From Flavobacteriia bacterium (GTDB lineage Bacteria > Bacteroidota > Bacteroidia > Flavobacteriales_D > Crocinitomicaceae): 64,000 nt of DNA. The stretch covers positions 37,584-101,583 of the forward strand of contig JACPDW010000036.1 of the NCBI GenBank assembly GCA_016183815.1. The letters run 5' to 3'. A program made the position numbers and the translations under genes. This document shows, in pieces, positions 56,301 to 64,000 of the stretch (positions are counted from its first letter, which is position 1; each line of letters opens with the position of its first letter). The notes under the pieces were generated by a model. The model was given only the letters and a program-made list of their open reading frames with translations. It was not told the origin of the DNA and made no database searches.

Positions 56301-57476
56301 TCAGATTCGTATAATTTCCACTTCCTCTCCATCAAAAAATTGTGCTTTTCCTTCGGGTAAAATGATTAAACAATCAGCTTCTACAAAAGAGGATAACATG
56401 GCAGAACTTTGATGTTCAAGGATTTCCACTTGGGAATTAGCTAGTAATTTTCCTTTTAAAAAACAAGTCAGTTTTTCGGATTTTTTATAATCAGAATTTA
56501 ATTTAACTTTATTTTTTTCTAAAAAAGGAATGTTTCTTCCTAAAAAAACTGCAATGGCTTCTAAAACGTACAAATAAAAGCAAGTTAACACAGCTGCTGG
56601 ATTACCAGGTAAAGCAAAAATTAGATGATTACCTTTTTGCCCAAAAAAAATAGGTTTTCCAGGTTTTTGTTTGATTTTATAAAAACTTTCTTTTACTTCT
56701 AATCTTTGTAAAATATCATACACAAAATCATAATCTCCAACGGAAATTCCTCCTGTAATCAGTAAAATATCACTTGATTCGATGGCATCATTGACACATA
56801 ATATCATTTTTTCAGGAATATCTTCCACCATTATATTTTCAGCTGAAAAGTGAAAATTATTTAAAACAGCTTTTAATGTATGTGAATTGGATTCAAATAT
56901 TTTGCCTTTTTGTAAAGTGGAATGAATGTCAACCAATTCATTTCCAGTTGTTATTATTTTAATTTTTGGTTTGTCATAAACAGAAACTTGTTCAATACCC
57001 AACATACATAAAAACCCAATTGTTCCTGCATTGATTAACGAATCTTTTTTAAGAATTAATTGATCTTTTTTACATTGTTCACCGATTAATCTAATATTTT
57101 CACCAGCGATAATTTCTTTTTCAATAAAAATTTCTTCTTCATTTTTATTTACATCTTCTTGTTTAATAACAGCATAAGTATTTTCAGGAATCATGGCACC
57201 TGTGAAAACACGATAACATTCACCATCATTTAAAAACACATTTTCTGCATTATCGCCAGCTTTAAAAACACCCTTAAGGTGAAAAGAATTGCCAGTAGGT
57301 TTACCAATTGCGTATCCATCCATTGCAGATTGTTCGAATGGTGGAAATGAAATAGGTGAATACAATTCTTCAGCAGATACTAAATGTAAACTTTCATCAA
57401 CCGATACAATTTTTACCCTTTTTTTAACTTGAGAATTTCTAATATTTGTAAGGGCTTCTGTCCAAGATAACATCAT
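56301..57476 (-). CDS. moeA: Molybdopterin molybdenumtransferase MoeA
   Basis: Inserts molybdate into adenylylated molybdopterin. Features seen are PPFEQSAMDGYAI, FTGAMIPENTYAVIKQED, IITTGNELVD, LITGGISVGDYD and FALPGNPAAVLTCFY. The frame could start seven codons earlier (57497), but a TATCTTTG -7 box lies in those codons (57490-57483), so the ATG at 57476 is preferred. It is transcribed towards copy B and the modE run, and divergently from the FNR-type gene, with an ATGATaaaaATCAT palindrome between them. Confidence 0.93.
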   Translation of the reverse strand: MMLSWTEALTNIRNSQVKKRVKIVSVDESLHLVSAEELYSPISFPPFEQSAMDGYAIGKPTGNSFHLKGVFKAGDNAENVFLNDGECYRVFTGAMIPENTYAVIKQEDVNKNEEEIFIEKEIIAGENIRLIGEQCKKDQLILKKDSLINAGTIGFLCMLGIEQVSVYDKPKIKIITTGNELVDIHSTLQKGKIFESNSHTLKAVLNNFHFSAENIMVEDIPEKMILCVNDAIESSDILLITGGISVGDYDFVYDILQRLEVKESFYKIKQKPGKPIFFGQKGNHLIFALPGNPAAVLTCFYLYVLEAIAVFLGRNIPFLEKNKVKLNSDYKKSEKLTCFLKGKLLANSQVEILEHQSSAMLSSFVEADCLIILPEGKAQFFDGEEVEIIRI

Positions 57477-57482
57477 AAAATA

Positions 57483-57490
57483 CAAAGATA
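57483..57490 (-). promoter_or_regulatory. Promoter -7 box of moeA
   Basis: TATCTTTG on the minus strand, a full match to TAnnTTTG. If used, transcription begins near 57477, and the palindrome at 57513-57526 is centred about 43 bp upstream of that point. Confidence 0.45.
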
Positions 57491-57512
57491 TAGACAAAAA
57501 TTGAAAAGTTAT

Positions 57513-57526
57513 ATGATAAAAATCAT
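57513..57526. promoter_or_regulatory. FNR/CRP-like palindrome between moeA and the regulator
   Basis: ATGAT-AAAA-ATCAT, perfect 5-bp arms with a 4-bp centre, close to the FNR box TTGAT-N4-ATCAA. It is in the divergent promoter region of moeA and the FNR-type gene, so it is a candidate site for that regulator. Confidence 0.6.
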
Positions 57527-57570
57527 AAAAAAAACTGCATTATAAACTTATTCAATTGCAAAATATTGAT

Positions 57571-57578
57571 TAACTTTG
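57571..57578 (+). promoter_or_regulatory. Promoter -7 box of the Crp/Fnr gene
   Basis: TAACTTTG fits TAnnTTTG and lies 34 bp before the ATG at 57613, giving a leader of about 25-30 bases. Confidence 0.45.
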
Positions 57579-57612
57579 ACTTAAAATTTAAATAACTTAG
57601 TAAATTTTTCGA

Positions 57613-58320
57613 ATGAAAGCAGTAGTTAACAACATTCCTTGTACGAATTGTGAACATGGTAAAAGTATTTTTTGTCATTTGACTGAAGAAGAAAAAAGTT
57701 TTTTAAGTGAAGTAAAAGGGTTAAATTATTACAAAAAAGGTCAAACTATCTTTTACGAGGGTAATCATGCTCACGGTATATTTTGTTTACACGACGGAAA
57801 GATAAAATTATCTAAATTAGGAAAAGACGGAAAAGAGCAAATTGTTCGTTTTGCTAAAACAGGCGAAATTTTAGGGTATCGTGCATTGTTAAGTAACGAC
57901 AATTATCAAGCGACGGCAACGGCAATGGTAGATTCTTACATTTGTATTATACCAAAAGATCGATTTTTGAAGATTATGGAAATGAACAGTAAGCTGTCAT
58001 TAAAGTTAATTAATTTACTTTCAAAAGATTTAAAAACGGCTGAACAACATTTGATTGACATCGCTCAAAAATCTGTAAAAGAAAGAATTGCAGAATCTTT
58101 AATGGTATTAGGTTCTACTTTTGGCTATTTAAAAGACCAAAAAACATTAAACATTTCTATGACACGTTCAGAAATTGCCGATATGGCAGGAACAACAACA
58201 GAATCAGCAATTCGTACATTAATACACTTAAGTGATGAAAAAATCATCGATTTAGAAGGTAAAAACATCAAAATCCTCAAACCACAAAAATTATTGGAGA
58301 TTGCTAATATTAATGATTAA
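57613..58320 (+). CDS. Crp/Fnr-family regulator, FNR-type with candidate Fe-S cysteines
   Basis: Transcription regulator of 235 aa with an N-terminal cyclic-nucleotide-binding-like beta roll and a C-terminal winged helix (MTRSEIADMAGTTTESAIRTLIHL). Cys10-x2-Cys13 and Cys21 are clustered at the N-terminus, and Cys111 (SYICIIPKD) is in the position of FNR Cys122, so a 4Fe-4S oxygen-sensing cluster is plausible. The recognition helix has the Glu-x4-Arg typical of the family (TESAIR). It is divergent from moeA. It probably controls anaerobic functions, including molybdenum-cofactor synthesis; that link is inferred. Confidence 0.85.
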   Translation: MKAVVNNIPCTNCEHGKSIFCHLTEEEKSFLSEVKGLNYYKKGQTIFYEGNHAHGIFCLHDGKIKLSKLGKDGKEQIVRFAKTGEILGYRALLSNDNYQATATAMVDSYICIIPKDRFLKIMEMNSKLSLKLINLLSKDLKTAEQHLIDIAQKSVKERIAESLMVLGSTFGYLKDQKTLNISMTRSEIADMAGTTTESAIRTLIHLSDEKIIDLEGKNIKILKPQKLLEIANIND

Positions 58321-58415
58321 TACTGATTTAACCTTCAATTTAGTCCAATTTCAGTAATAGTTATTAAATGTTTGATACCACCCTATAAGTGTGTGTCTAA
58401 AAAAAGGATTAAAAC

Positions 58416-58446
58416 AAAAAAGCCACTCTTTCAAGTGACTTTTTTA
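58416..58446 (-). terminator. Terminator of the S74 gene
   Basis: Read on the minus strand, AGTCACT and AGTGGCT (one G-T pair) form a stem with a 6-base loop, with A-rich sequence before and a T run after. It is 20 bp beyond the stop at 58466. Confidence 0.7.
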
Positions 58447-58465
58447 ACATCAGTAGAGACAATTG

Positions 58466-61137
58466 TTATTCTTTCACCATTTTTTTAGTAGCGACTACTT
58501 TTCCATCAGCAACGAGGGAATAAGTGTATAAACCAGAGCTTAAATCTTCAGCAAATACTTTCAATTCTCCGTTTCCTCTTTGAGAAATCTGAACTGAATT
58601 GATGATTAATCCACTACTTGTATAAAAATGTATTTGTGCCTCTTTAATTGAAATAGGGATATTATATTTAATGGTGGTCATTTCTGCGAATGGATTGGGA
58701 ACGTTTTGTGATAAAATTATAGCGTTTTTGTCTGAAAGATACGTTTCGATTGTTGGATTGTAATTTAGATTGTTAGATACGCTTCGCTTTGGATTGTTAG
58801 ATGGTTCGACTGATGGGTTGTTGGAATTATTGAAGGATTTTTCGAGCTGTTTTTGTTCTTCGTTAGTATTACGTTGAATGGCTTCTTGGTTCATTGAACA
58901 AAGGGTGGGCAATAATGCTGATAAACAAGATTCGAGTTGAGTTAGACGATCGTTTAGGTTGTTGATTTGTGATTGTTGTGCGTTAATTGTGGAGTCTTTT
59001 GATAAAATAGTGTTGTTTAATTCTTGTATGCTTTCAGCTAAAATTGGCACTATCTTATCATAATCAACGTGCATGAAATCATTATTGTCTGTAAAGGTTA
59101 ATCTACTGTCTATTTGATTTATTTCTTGTGCATTAAAACCAATATGTTCAGTTGAATCTAAGTTTAATTCAGGGTGATTCACTAAATCCCAAGAATAAGA
59201 AACACCCCTCATTTCTAATACTTTATTTAAAGAGTTAGAAATTTCCTCCACATTAATTTTCAAATTTTCATCAGACAAAGTTTGTCTATCTACTTTTTGA
59301 TTTAATTCATTGATTGCTTGGGTGTTGATTGAGATTAATCCATTATAGTTGAGGGATTTGTAGGATACTGGTGCAATAATTTCATTTCCTAAAGAATCTA
59401 ATTCACCAGGATGATAGCTGTTATGAACAAGTTCAGGCAAAATTTGTTCAACTTCTTGCGCTATAAATCCATGTTGTGTTTTATCATTAAAACCAAATTG
59501 AGGAAATTCAATGTTTCTCATTTTATAAATAGAGGGTTTTAATTTTGAAATTGTTTGTAAAGCGTCTTTCTCTTCATAGATATCATTCTTTAGACTTTGA
59601 TCGGAAATAATTAAATCTTGTGCTGCTTCTATTGCCCCTGCGAAATAACCAGCTCGAGTTATTCCAATACCAAAAGGAGCTGCCGCTTGAGAAAAAATAC
59701 CATAACTATGATCAGTTGCAAAAGAATAAAAATGTCCTCCAAAAGAATTTGGTGAGGTCATCGCTTTTGATTGAATTCCATAACAAGATTTAATTGTATT
59801 TTGTGCTTCGAAATAGCCTCCAATATTTTGACTTGTTTGTTGGTTTGTATTAGAAATTACTACGCTAGAAATACCATAATTACTGGTAGCATTACCCGAA
59901 TAAAAAATACCAGCACAATTTGTAGAAGATAAATTGTTGTATTCTCTACTTGAACAAATAATTCCAGTTATTTTAACACCTGTAACAGAGGCAACATCTG
60001 AATTTACGAAACTTGAAGCAGAAGTGCTTATGTTTGTTGGAGAAGGAAATTTTTGTTTAACATTAAACTTTGAATTATAAGGTGAAGTAGATCCACAATC
60101 ATATCCGACAAAAATCCTATTTTTATTTACTATATTAGAATTTGTGAAAAATAGGTTATTATCATTTAAATTAATTTTTGAATCCTCAGAAAGTGCTCCA
60201 GCAATTGGATCAGTATCAGAACATAAAGCAAAACCTGAAGAATTTTGAATTGTACTCCATTCTCCATTTCCATCTAAATATTTAGTTGCATCATTTGGAA
60301 AATCGATTCTTCTTACATTCAAATCTTGACCATTTGATGAAGATTCTCTTTTACCTACCAACAATGATTCAGAATCTGGACTTGTTTGAACCTCTCTAAT
60401 TCGAACATTTCCATTGACATCTAAAGTCGCTGTTGGTTCAGCATCTAAATTAATTAAAACTTTTCCACTTCCTGTAGTCGATCCAGAAGGTAAAATGTCT
60501 AAATGCCCTGTAGATCTAGATTTAAAATCAGTGTATTTACTAGCAAAAGCACTTTTATAAGAAATTCTAAACTGTGAAGCATCGTCACTCACTTCTAATC
60601 TTCTGTTTGCAGTGTTGGTCGGGTTTTCATTACCAGTTGGTCTTGCTCCTATCAACCAAAAATTGTTTGTTCCAATACGAGCTGTTTCAACATCTGACCT
60701 TGAAAATAGATAAATACCTGATGATGTGGTAGTATTGAAACGAAAACCATTTGATCTTCCATAAAATTCTAATCGTGAATTTTGACCTGATATTTGCCCA
60801 CTGCTCCCCAAACGATATGTGTTTCATTTTGACCGCTGTTAGCACTTGTAAACAGGTCTAATTCTCCAGCTGTACCATTTACAGGATTAACAATACGTAA
60901 ACCATCACCAGAATCTCCAGTAATGGTTGATAATGCATTTCCTGTGGTGAAAAGGGCACGGTGTGTACTGTTGGTTACTATTCGAATAGGCAGACTTGAA
61001 TTAGTCCCTAGTATATTGTTAGAAGAATTAAGAACTGGTGGGTTATTACCGCCTAGTCTCCAATCTTGAGCAAAGGTTGAAGATGTAAGCAGAGACAAAG
61101 CAAGTATACCTGCTAATTTAAAGTTTAAATTTTTCAT
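58466..61137 (-). pseudogene. T9SS-secreted S74 (tail-fibre-like) protein, frameshifted
   Basis: One gene read in two frames: 61137-60769 (122 aa, signal peptide plus start of the domain) and 60811-58466 (781 aa). A single T is missing near 60802 relative to the copy at 62591 (CACTGCTCC against CACTTGCTCC), and restoring it joins the frames through VWGASGQISGQNS. The whole would be about 890 residues: a signal peptide (ending TFAQ), a repetitive beta region, two consecutive S74-like intramolecular-chaperone domains each starting with a Ser-Asp site (ISDQSLKND and LSDENLKIN), a coiled coil and a T9SS sorting domain (NVPNPFAEMTTIKY to VATKKMVKE). A sequencing error is a possible alternative. 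Confidence 0.75.
60799..60958 (-). repeat. Duplicated segment, copy 2
   Basis: About 160 bp nearly identical to 62589-62752, encoding RALFTTGNALSTITGDSGDG and onwards to NETHIVWG. It is part of the tandem cassette duplication and shows either a recent event or gene conversion. Confidence 0.85.
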
Positions 61138-61140
61138 AAT

Positions 61141-62124
61141 CTATTGTTTTAAAAGTTTATAATTAATTATTTGATTATTTGATTTTATAGTGATAAATAA
61201 AATGCCTTTGGGAAATAGAGAAGTGTCGATGATTTTGTGGTTTGTAGTGATGTTGTTTTCTTGGAAAAGCTGTTGACCAAGCATATTATAAATAACGAGA
61301 TCATAAGGGGCAGTAAATATTTGATTAATTTGAAAGTAATCAATTATAGGGTTAGGATAAATGTTAAAATTAGCATTTAACTGTTCTTCCTGTATTCCAG
61401 TATAAACATAGTTGACAGCAAAAGATGAATCTATTGAAACACAAACGTCATCAATAAAGTAATAGCTATATCCATTTGTTGGAATAATATCATTAATATC
61501 AATAGTTGAGTTTTTAAAAAAATTACCAATAATGATTTGATTATATGAAGAATCCGCAATTATAGAACCAAAAATCGTATTCCAATTTAGAGTATCATCA
61601 ATGATACTGTCTGTCCAAACATGAGCTATGTCATTTACAGGTGGAGGATTGTTATTTACAAATGGAGGAGGCGGAAAAGAATAGGTTTGAGTTGTAAATC
61701 TTACACCAATTTTATTATTTGCACAACAAATCCAAAAATCGTTATTGTATTTAAAAACTACTTTAAAGGAAATAAAGTATTTTGTTCCAATTATCAAAGA
61801 TTCAGAAAGTTGTGTTCCAATCATTTCATCTGCTTCCAAATTTTCTTTAGAGTAAAAAATAAAACCCATATACGAGTTTCCTGAAGCTGGAATTTGATTA
61901 CCTATTAAATTTTTAGGTGTACTAAAAGAATCAACAGAACCACATGAATTATAATAGTCGGGAGACCCTTTGTATGCTTCCCAGTTATTTACTCTGTCAA
62001 TTTGATACCAATCGTCTGGACATCCAGTATAATTTTCAAAACTCGGATTAGGCACTAAATTAACTTGGCTATTTCCCTCACTAACAGCGAAGAAAACAAG
62101 AATGATATGTAGTATTTTTTTCAT
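61141..62124 (-). CDS. T9SS-secreted protein with PNPSFE-type N-terminal domain (copy 2)
   Basis: Secreted protein of 327 aa with a signal peptide (1-19, GNSQ end). The mature start is VNLVPNPSFENYTGCP, a jelly-roll carbohydrate-binding-like domain with conserved PDYYNSC, GYS/SYMGF and ICCANNKIGVRFTTQ segments. The last 75 residues are a T9SS sorting domain (NFNIYPNPIIDYFQI to NYKLLKQ). It is paralogous to the gene at 62926 and is followed 3 bp later by the S74 gene, as is that copy. Ligand unknown. Confidence 0.8.
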   Translation of the reverse strand: MKKILHIILVFFAVSEGNSQVNLVPNPSFENYTGCPDDWYQIDRVNNWEAYKGSPDYYNSCGSVDSFSTPKNLIGNQIPASGNSYMGFIFYSKENLEADEMIGTQLSESLIIGTKYFISFKVVFKYNNDFWICCANNKIGVRFTTQTYSFPPPPFVNNNPPPVNDIAHVWTDSIIDDTLNWNTIFGSIIADSSYNQIIIGNFFKNSTIDINDIIPTNGYSYYFIDDVCVSIDSSFAVNYVYTGIQEEQLNANFNIYPNPIIDYFQINQIFTAPYDLVIYNMLGQQLFQENNITTNHKIIDTSLFPKGILFITIKSNNQIINYKLLKQ

Positions 62125-62176
62125 GAAGCCAAGTTATAGTATATTTTTTAATAAAGCAAAATTATGAAAAAAATTA

Positions 62177-62189
62177 ATATGAAACATAT
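62177..62189. promoter_or_regulatory. Short palindrome upstream of the XRE gene
   Basis: ATATG-AAA-CATAT, perfect 5-bp arms with a 3-base centre, 40 bp before the GTG start at 62230. It is a possible autoregulatory operator for the XRE protein. Confidence 0.3.
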
Positions 62190-62229
62190 ATGAGGCAAAA
62201 TAAATTTTCAAGATTTTCAAATTCGCAAG

Positions 62230-62469
62230 GTGAAATCTTTAAACGAAAAATTAGTTAGCAAATACATAGGAAATAAATTAAAAGAACACCGTAAAAATCA
62301 AAATATCACTCAAAGTCAATTAGCTTATGAATCTGGAATACCAAGAGTACAAGTTGGAAGAATTGAAAGAGGAGAAATAAATACTACAATTAAAACACTA
62401 ATTCAAATTTCAAAAGCATTAAATGTACAACCAAGTGCTTTTTTTGATTTTATACTTGAAGATGAATAA
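62230..62469 (+). CDS. XRE-family helix-turn-helix regulator
   Basis: Small DNA-binding protein of 79 aa, made almost wholly of one HTH_3 domain: IGNKLKEHRKNQNITQSQLAYESGIPRVQVGRIERGEINTTIKTLIQISKALNV. The start is GTG at 62230; no ATG is available before the domain. It is on the opposite strand inside the duplicated cassette region. It ends 13 bp before the truncated S74 copy, suggesting that it came in with the rearrangement. No toxin-like partner is adjacent. Confidence 0.85.
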   Translation: MKSLNEKLVSKYIGNKLKEHRKNQNITQSQLAYESGIPRVQVGRIERGEINTTIKTLIQISKALNVQPSAFFDFILEDE

Positions 62470-62481
62470 AGATAAACTATT

Positions 62482-62922
62482 ATCCCAATTCTTGCTGTTT
62501 CAACATCTGATCTTGAAAATAGATAAATACCTGATGATGTGGTAGTATTGAAACGAAAACCATTTGGAATTTTGACCAGATATTTGCCCACTTGCTCCCC
62601 AAACGATATGTGTTTCATTTTGACCGCTGTTAGCACTAGTAAACAAGTCTAATTCTCCAGCTGTACCGTTTACAGGATTTACAATTCTTAAACCATCACC
62701 AGAATCTCCAGTAATGGTTGATAATGCATTTCCTGTGGTGAAAAGGGCACGAGAAACATTGTTGGTTTTGATTCTGATTGCTTGATTGTTAGTTGTCCCA
62801 AGAAAATTACTAGTGCTAATTGTATTAAAATTCCTGTTAATTGTCCAATTATTTCCTTGAGAATACAAATTTTGTCCATTTACCATGCAAAATGCTGAAC
62901 AAATTAAAATTACCTTTTTCAT
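62482..62922 (-). pseudogene. Truncated duplicate of the S74 gene (copy 1)
   Basis: It begins with a signal peptide (MKKVILICSAFCMVNGQ) and matches the N-terminal region of the S74 gene closely (RALFTTGNALSTITGDSGDG onwards). Relative to the other copy, 23 bases are missing after 62566, which shifts the frame and leads to a stop after 140 codons. Homology continues in another frame (NGFRFNTTTSSGIYLFSRSD) and stops near 62482, next to the XRE gene. More than 85% of the original gene is absent, so it cannot make the S74 or sorting domains. The start lies 3 bp after the stop of the gene at 62926. Confidence 0.85.
62589..62752 (-). repeat. Duplicated segment, copy 1
   Basis: Counterpart of 60799-60958, differing at only a few bases over about 160 bp, in the same orientation. 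Confidence 0.85.
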
Positions 62923-62925
62923 ATT

Positions 62926-63885
62926 TTATTGATTTATTAGTTTATAATTATAATTAATACCTTCTGATTTAATAGTAATAAAAAAGAAAGTGTTTTTAGT
63001 TTCAAGTAATTGAAATTTATTGAAATATTCATTATTATTTAACTTTTCAAATATTTTTTGCCCATACAAATTTGAAATTGATATAGCAAAATTGTTTTTT
63101 GTATTATTTTTTACAATTATATGATCATCTTTTAATGTTAAACTAAAATTTTGTTTGTTTTCATTTTTATTTAGATTAGCATATTGTAAACAAGTTGAAG
63201 AATCGATAGACACACAGATATCGTCAATATAATAATAAGCACCAAATGCATCATTGAAAATAATTGAATCAATAAATTGTTTTTCAAAAAAATTTCCAAT
63301 ATTAATAAATGAATAAGTCGAGTCGGAAATAAATGACCCAGAAATTGTTGTCCAATTTAAAGTATCTGAAATTATTGAATTAGTGTAAACATGAGCAAAA
63401 TTGTTTATTGGTATTTGATTTATAGAAGAATATTCATTTGTAGTGAATTGTACACCTATTTTGTTATTTGCAGCCATTGATCCAGTAGAATTTTCTAATG
63501 TTAAACTTGTTTTAAATGAAACGTAATACTTAACATCAATTTGTAGTGGTTCAGTTAATTGTACTCCTATTGCTTCTGTATATATTGCACTATCAGATCG
63601 ATAAGTTAGTAAGCCTATGTAGCCTTCTCCTGAATTGGGCATTTGATAACCGAAACCGTTAAAAGGAACAGAAGCACCCCACCATGATGCACATGAGTTA
63701 AAATAATCTGGGGTTTCCCTTGATGATTTCCAATTATATAAATATGTTTCTATATCTAATGAAAATGGACAATTAATATATTCCTCAAAACTTGGATTCG
63801 GAACTAAATTCTGTGCCACCCCCCACAAAGAAAAAGCAGAAATGAAATAAGTTAAAAACGATATTTTAATTAATACCGAATACAT
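62926..63885 (-). CDS. T9SS-type secreted protein with PNPSFE-type N-terminal domain (copy 1)
   Basis: Paralogue of the gene at 61141, 319 aa from the chosen ATG at 63885. A signal peptide (MYSVLIKISFLTYFISAF, ending GVAQ) is followed by NLVPNPSFEEYINCP and PDYFNSCASWW. The C-terminus (NFSLTLKDDHIIVKNN to NYNYKLINQ) resembles a sorting domain but lacks the YPNP motif of its paralogue, so T9SS export is less certain. The frame extends upstream to 63990 through repeat copy C, which I take as non-coding; the ATG itself and the first codons lie in the end of that repeat. Confidence 0.75.
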   Translation of the reverse strand: MYSVLIKISFLTYFISAFSLWGVAQNLVPNPSFEEYINCPFSLDIETYLYNWKSSRETPDYFNSCASWWGASVPFNGFGYQMPNSGEGYIGLLTYRSDSAIYTEAIGVQLTEPLQIDVKYYVSFKTSLTLENSTGSMAANNKIGVQFTTNEYSSINQIPINNFAHVYTNSIISDTLNWTTISGSFISDSTYSFINIGNFFEKQFIDSIIFNDAFGAYYYIDDICVSIDSSTCLQYANLNKNENKQNFSLTLKDDHIIVKNNTKNNFAISISNLYGQKIFEKLNNNEYFNKFQLLETKNTFFFITIKSEGINYNYKLINQ

Positions 63886-63983
63886 ATTCAAGATAGACCA
63901 ATTGAAAATTTGTCTATTTTCATATTGTATCGGCATTATACATTTTATTTTTGGTATATTTAATAAATGTATTTGGTATAATT
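63868..63983. repeat. Dispersed hairpin repeat, copy C
   Basis: It starts TAATTAATACCGAATACA, contains the inverted pair ATAGAC / GTCTAT, then TTGTATCGGCATTATAC, and ends with an ATTTGGTATAAT-like sequence. The outer pair CCGA-A-TACA / TGTA-TCGG is also complementary. It overlaps the 5' end of the gene at 62926. The remaining bases to 64000 show nothing else. Confidence 0.65.
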
Positions 63984-64000
63984 TGAGCATAAATGAGGTG

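Noticed and set aside
62403..62636. Separate small gene overlapping the XRE gene
   Set aside because: It is the frameshifted continuation of the truncated S74 copy (NGFRFNTTTSSG), not an independent gene.
63886..63990. N-terminal extension of the gene at 62926
   Set aside because: It would be encoded by repeat copy C and would bury the signal peptide 35 residues from the start.

Overview
The window is a chromosomal segment of a low-GC member of the Bacteroidota, most likely order Flavobacteriales. The evidence is several proteins with Por-type (T9SS) C-terminal sorting domains, promoters of the TAnnTTTG (-7) type, SprB-like repeats, a BatA-type membrane protein, a eukaryote-type NADP isocitrate dehydrogenase and AT-rich coding sequence throughout. 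The genus cannot be named from the sequence alone. No rRNA or tRNA genes and no CRISPR array were seen.

Positions 1-23381 are one large surface-polysaccharide (O-antigen or capsule) locus, all on the plus strand with mostly overlapping genes. It starts inside an SLBB export protein and continues with ugd, a Wzz-like chain-length protein, and gmd, a ColC-like reductase and ColD. ColD has the diagnostic His-His in place of the catalytic Lys, so GDP-L-colitose is the likely product. Next comes an unusual block (7781-13640): a CMP-sugar synthetase, a YhcH/NanQ-like protein, an FkbM methyltransferase, an HpcH/HpaI aldolase, an NAD-dependent epimerase, a 6-phosphogluconolactonase homologue, a HAD phosphatase and a 2-hydroxyacid dehydrogenase. 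No NeuB or KdsA homologue is present. I infer a non-standard route to a CMP-activated ulosonic acid. The rest holds a secreted glycosidase-like protein, an SGNH hydrolase, three MptE/GT42-like putative transferases, GT2, GT-B and WecG/TagA glycosyltransferases, a Wzx flippase and a Wzy polymerase.

Positions 23416-50077 are ordinary chromosome: a methyltransferase, a pentahaem cytochrome, an S9 peptidase, a phosphodiesterase, crcB, kdsB, a WG-repeat protein with a TonB-like partner, a SulP-carbonic anhydrase pair separated by a heptamer repeat, an MFS transporter, a first AAA/DUF4143 ATPase, pnuC-nadR-like genes, a BatA-like protein with a dihydroorotase-like protein that lacks metal ligands, a methyltransferase, icd, an SprB-repeat T9SS protein and dnaK.

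Positions 50078-52060 hold the most unusual structure. A second AAA/DUF4143 ATPase is flanked on both sides by tandem arrays of a degenerate palindromic repeat with an exact 32-bp pitch (six copies upstream, five downstream, same orientation). The first ATPase (37881) also has three repeats with a 32-bp pitch directly before its promoter. Around the second ATPase lie copies of a dispersed, hairpin-forming repeat family (50157, 56123, 63868).

Positions 52061-58320 contain a molybdenum-cofactor gene set (moaCB fusion, moaE, moeB-rhodanese, moaD, mobA, modE-like, moeA). A divergent FNR-type regulator with a candidate four-cysteine cluster follows, and an FNR-like palindrome lies between it and moeA. 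Positions 58466-63885 are a tandem duplication of a two-gene secreted-protein cassette. In one copy the S74 tail-fibre-like gene has a one-base frameshift. In the other it is deleted and truncated next to a small XRE regulator.
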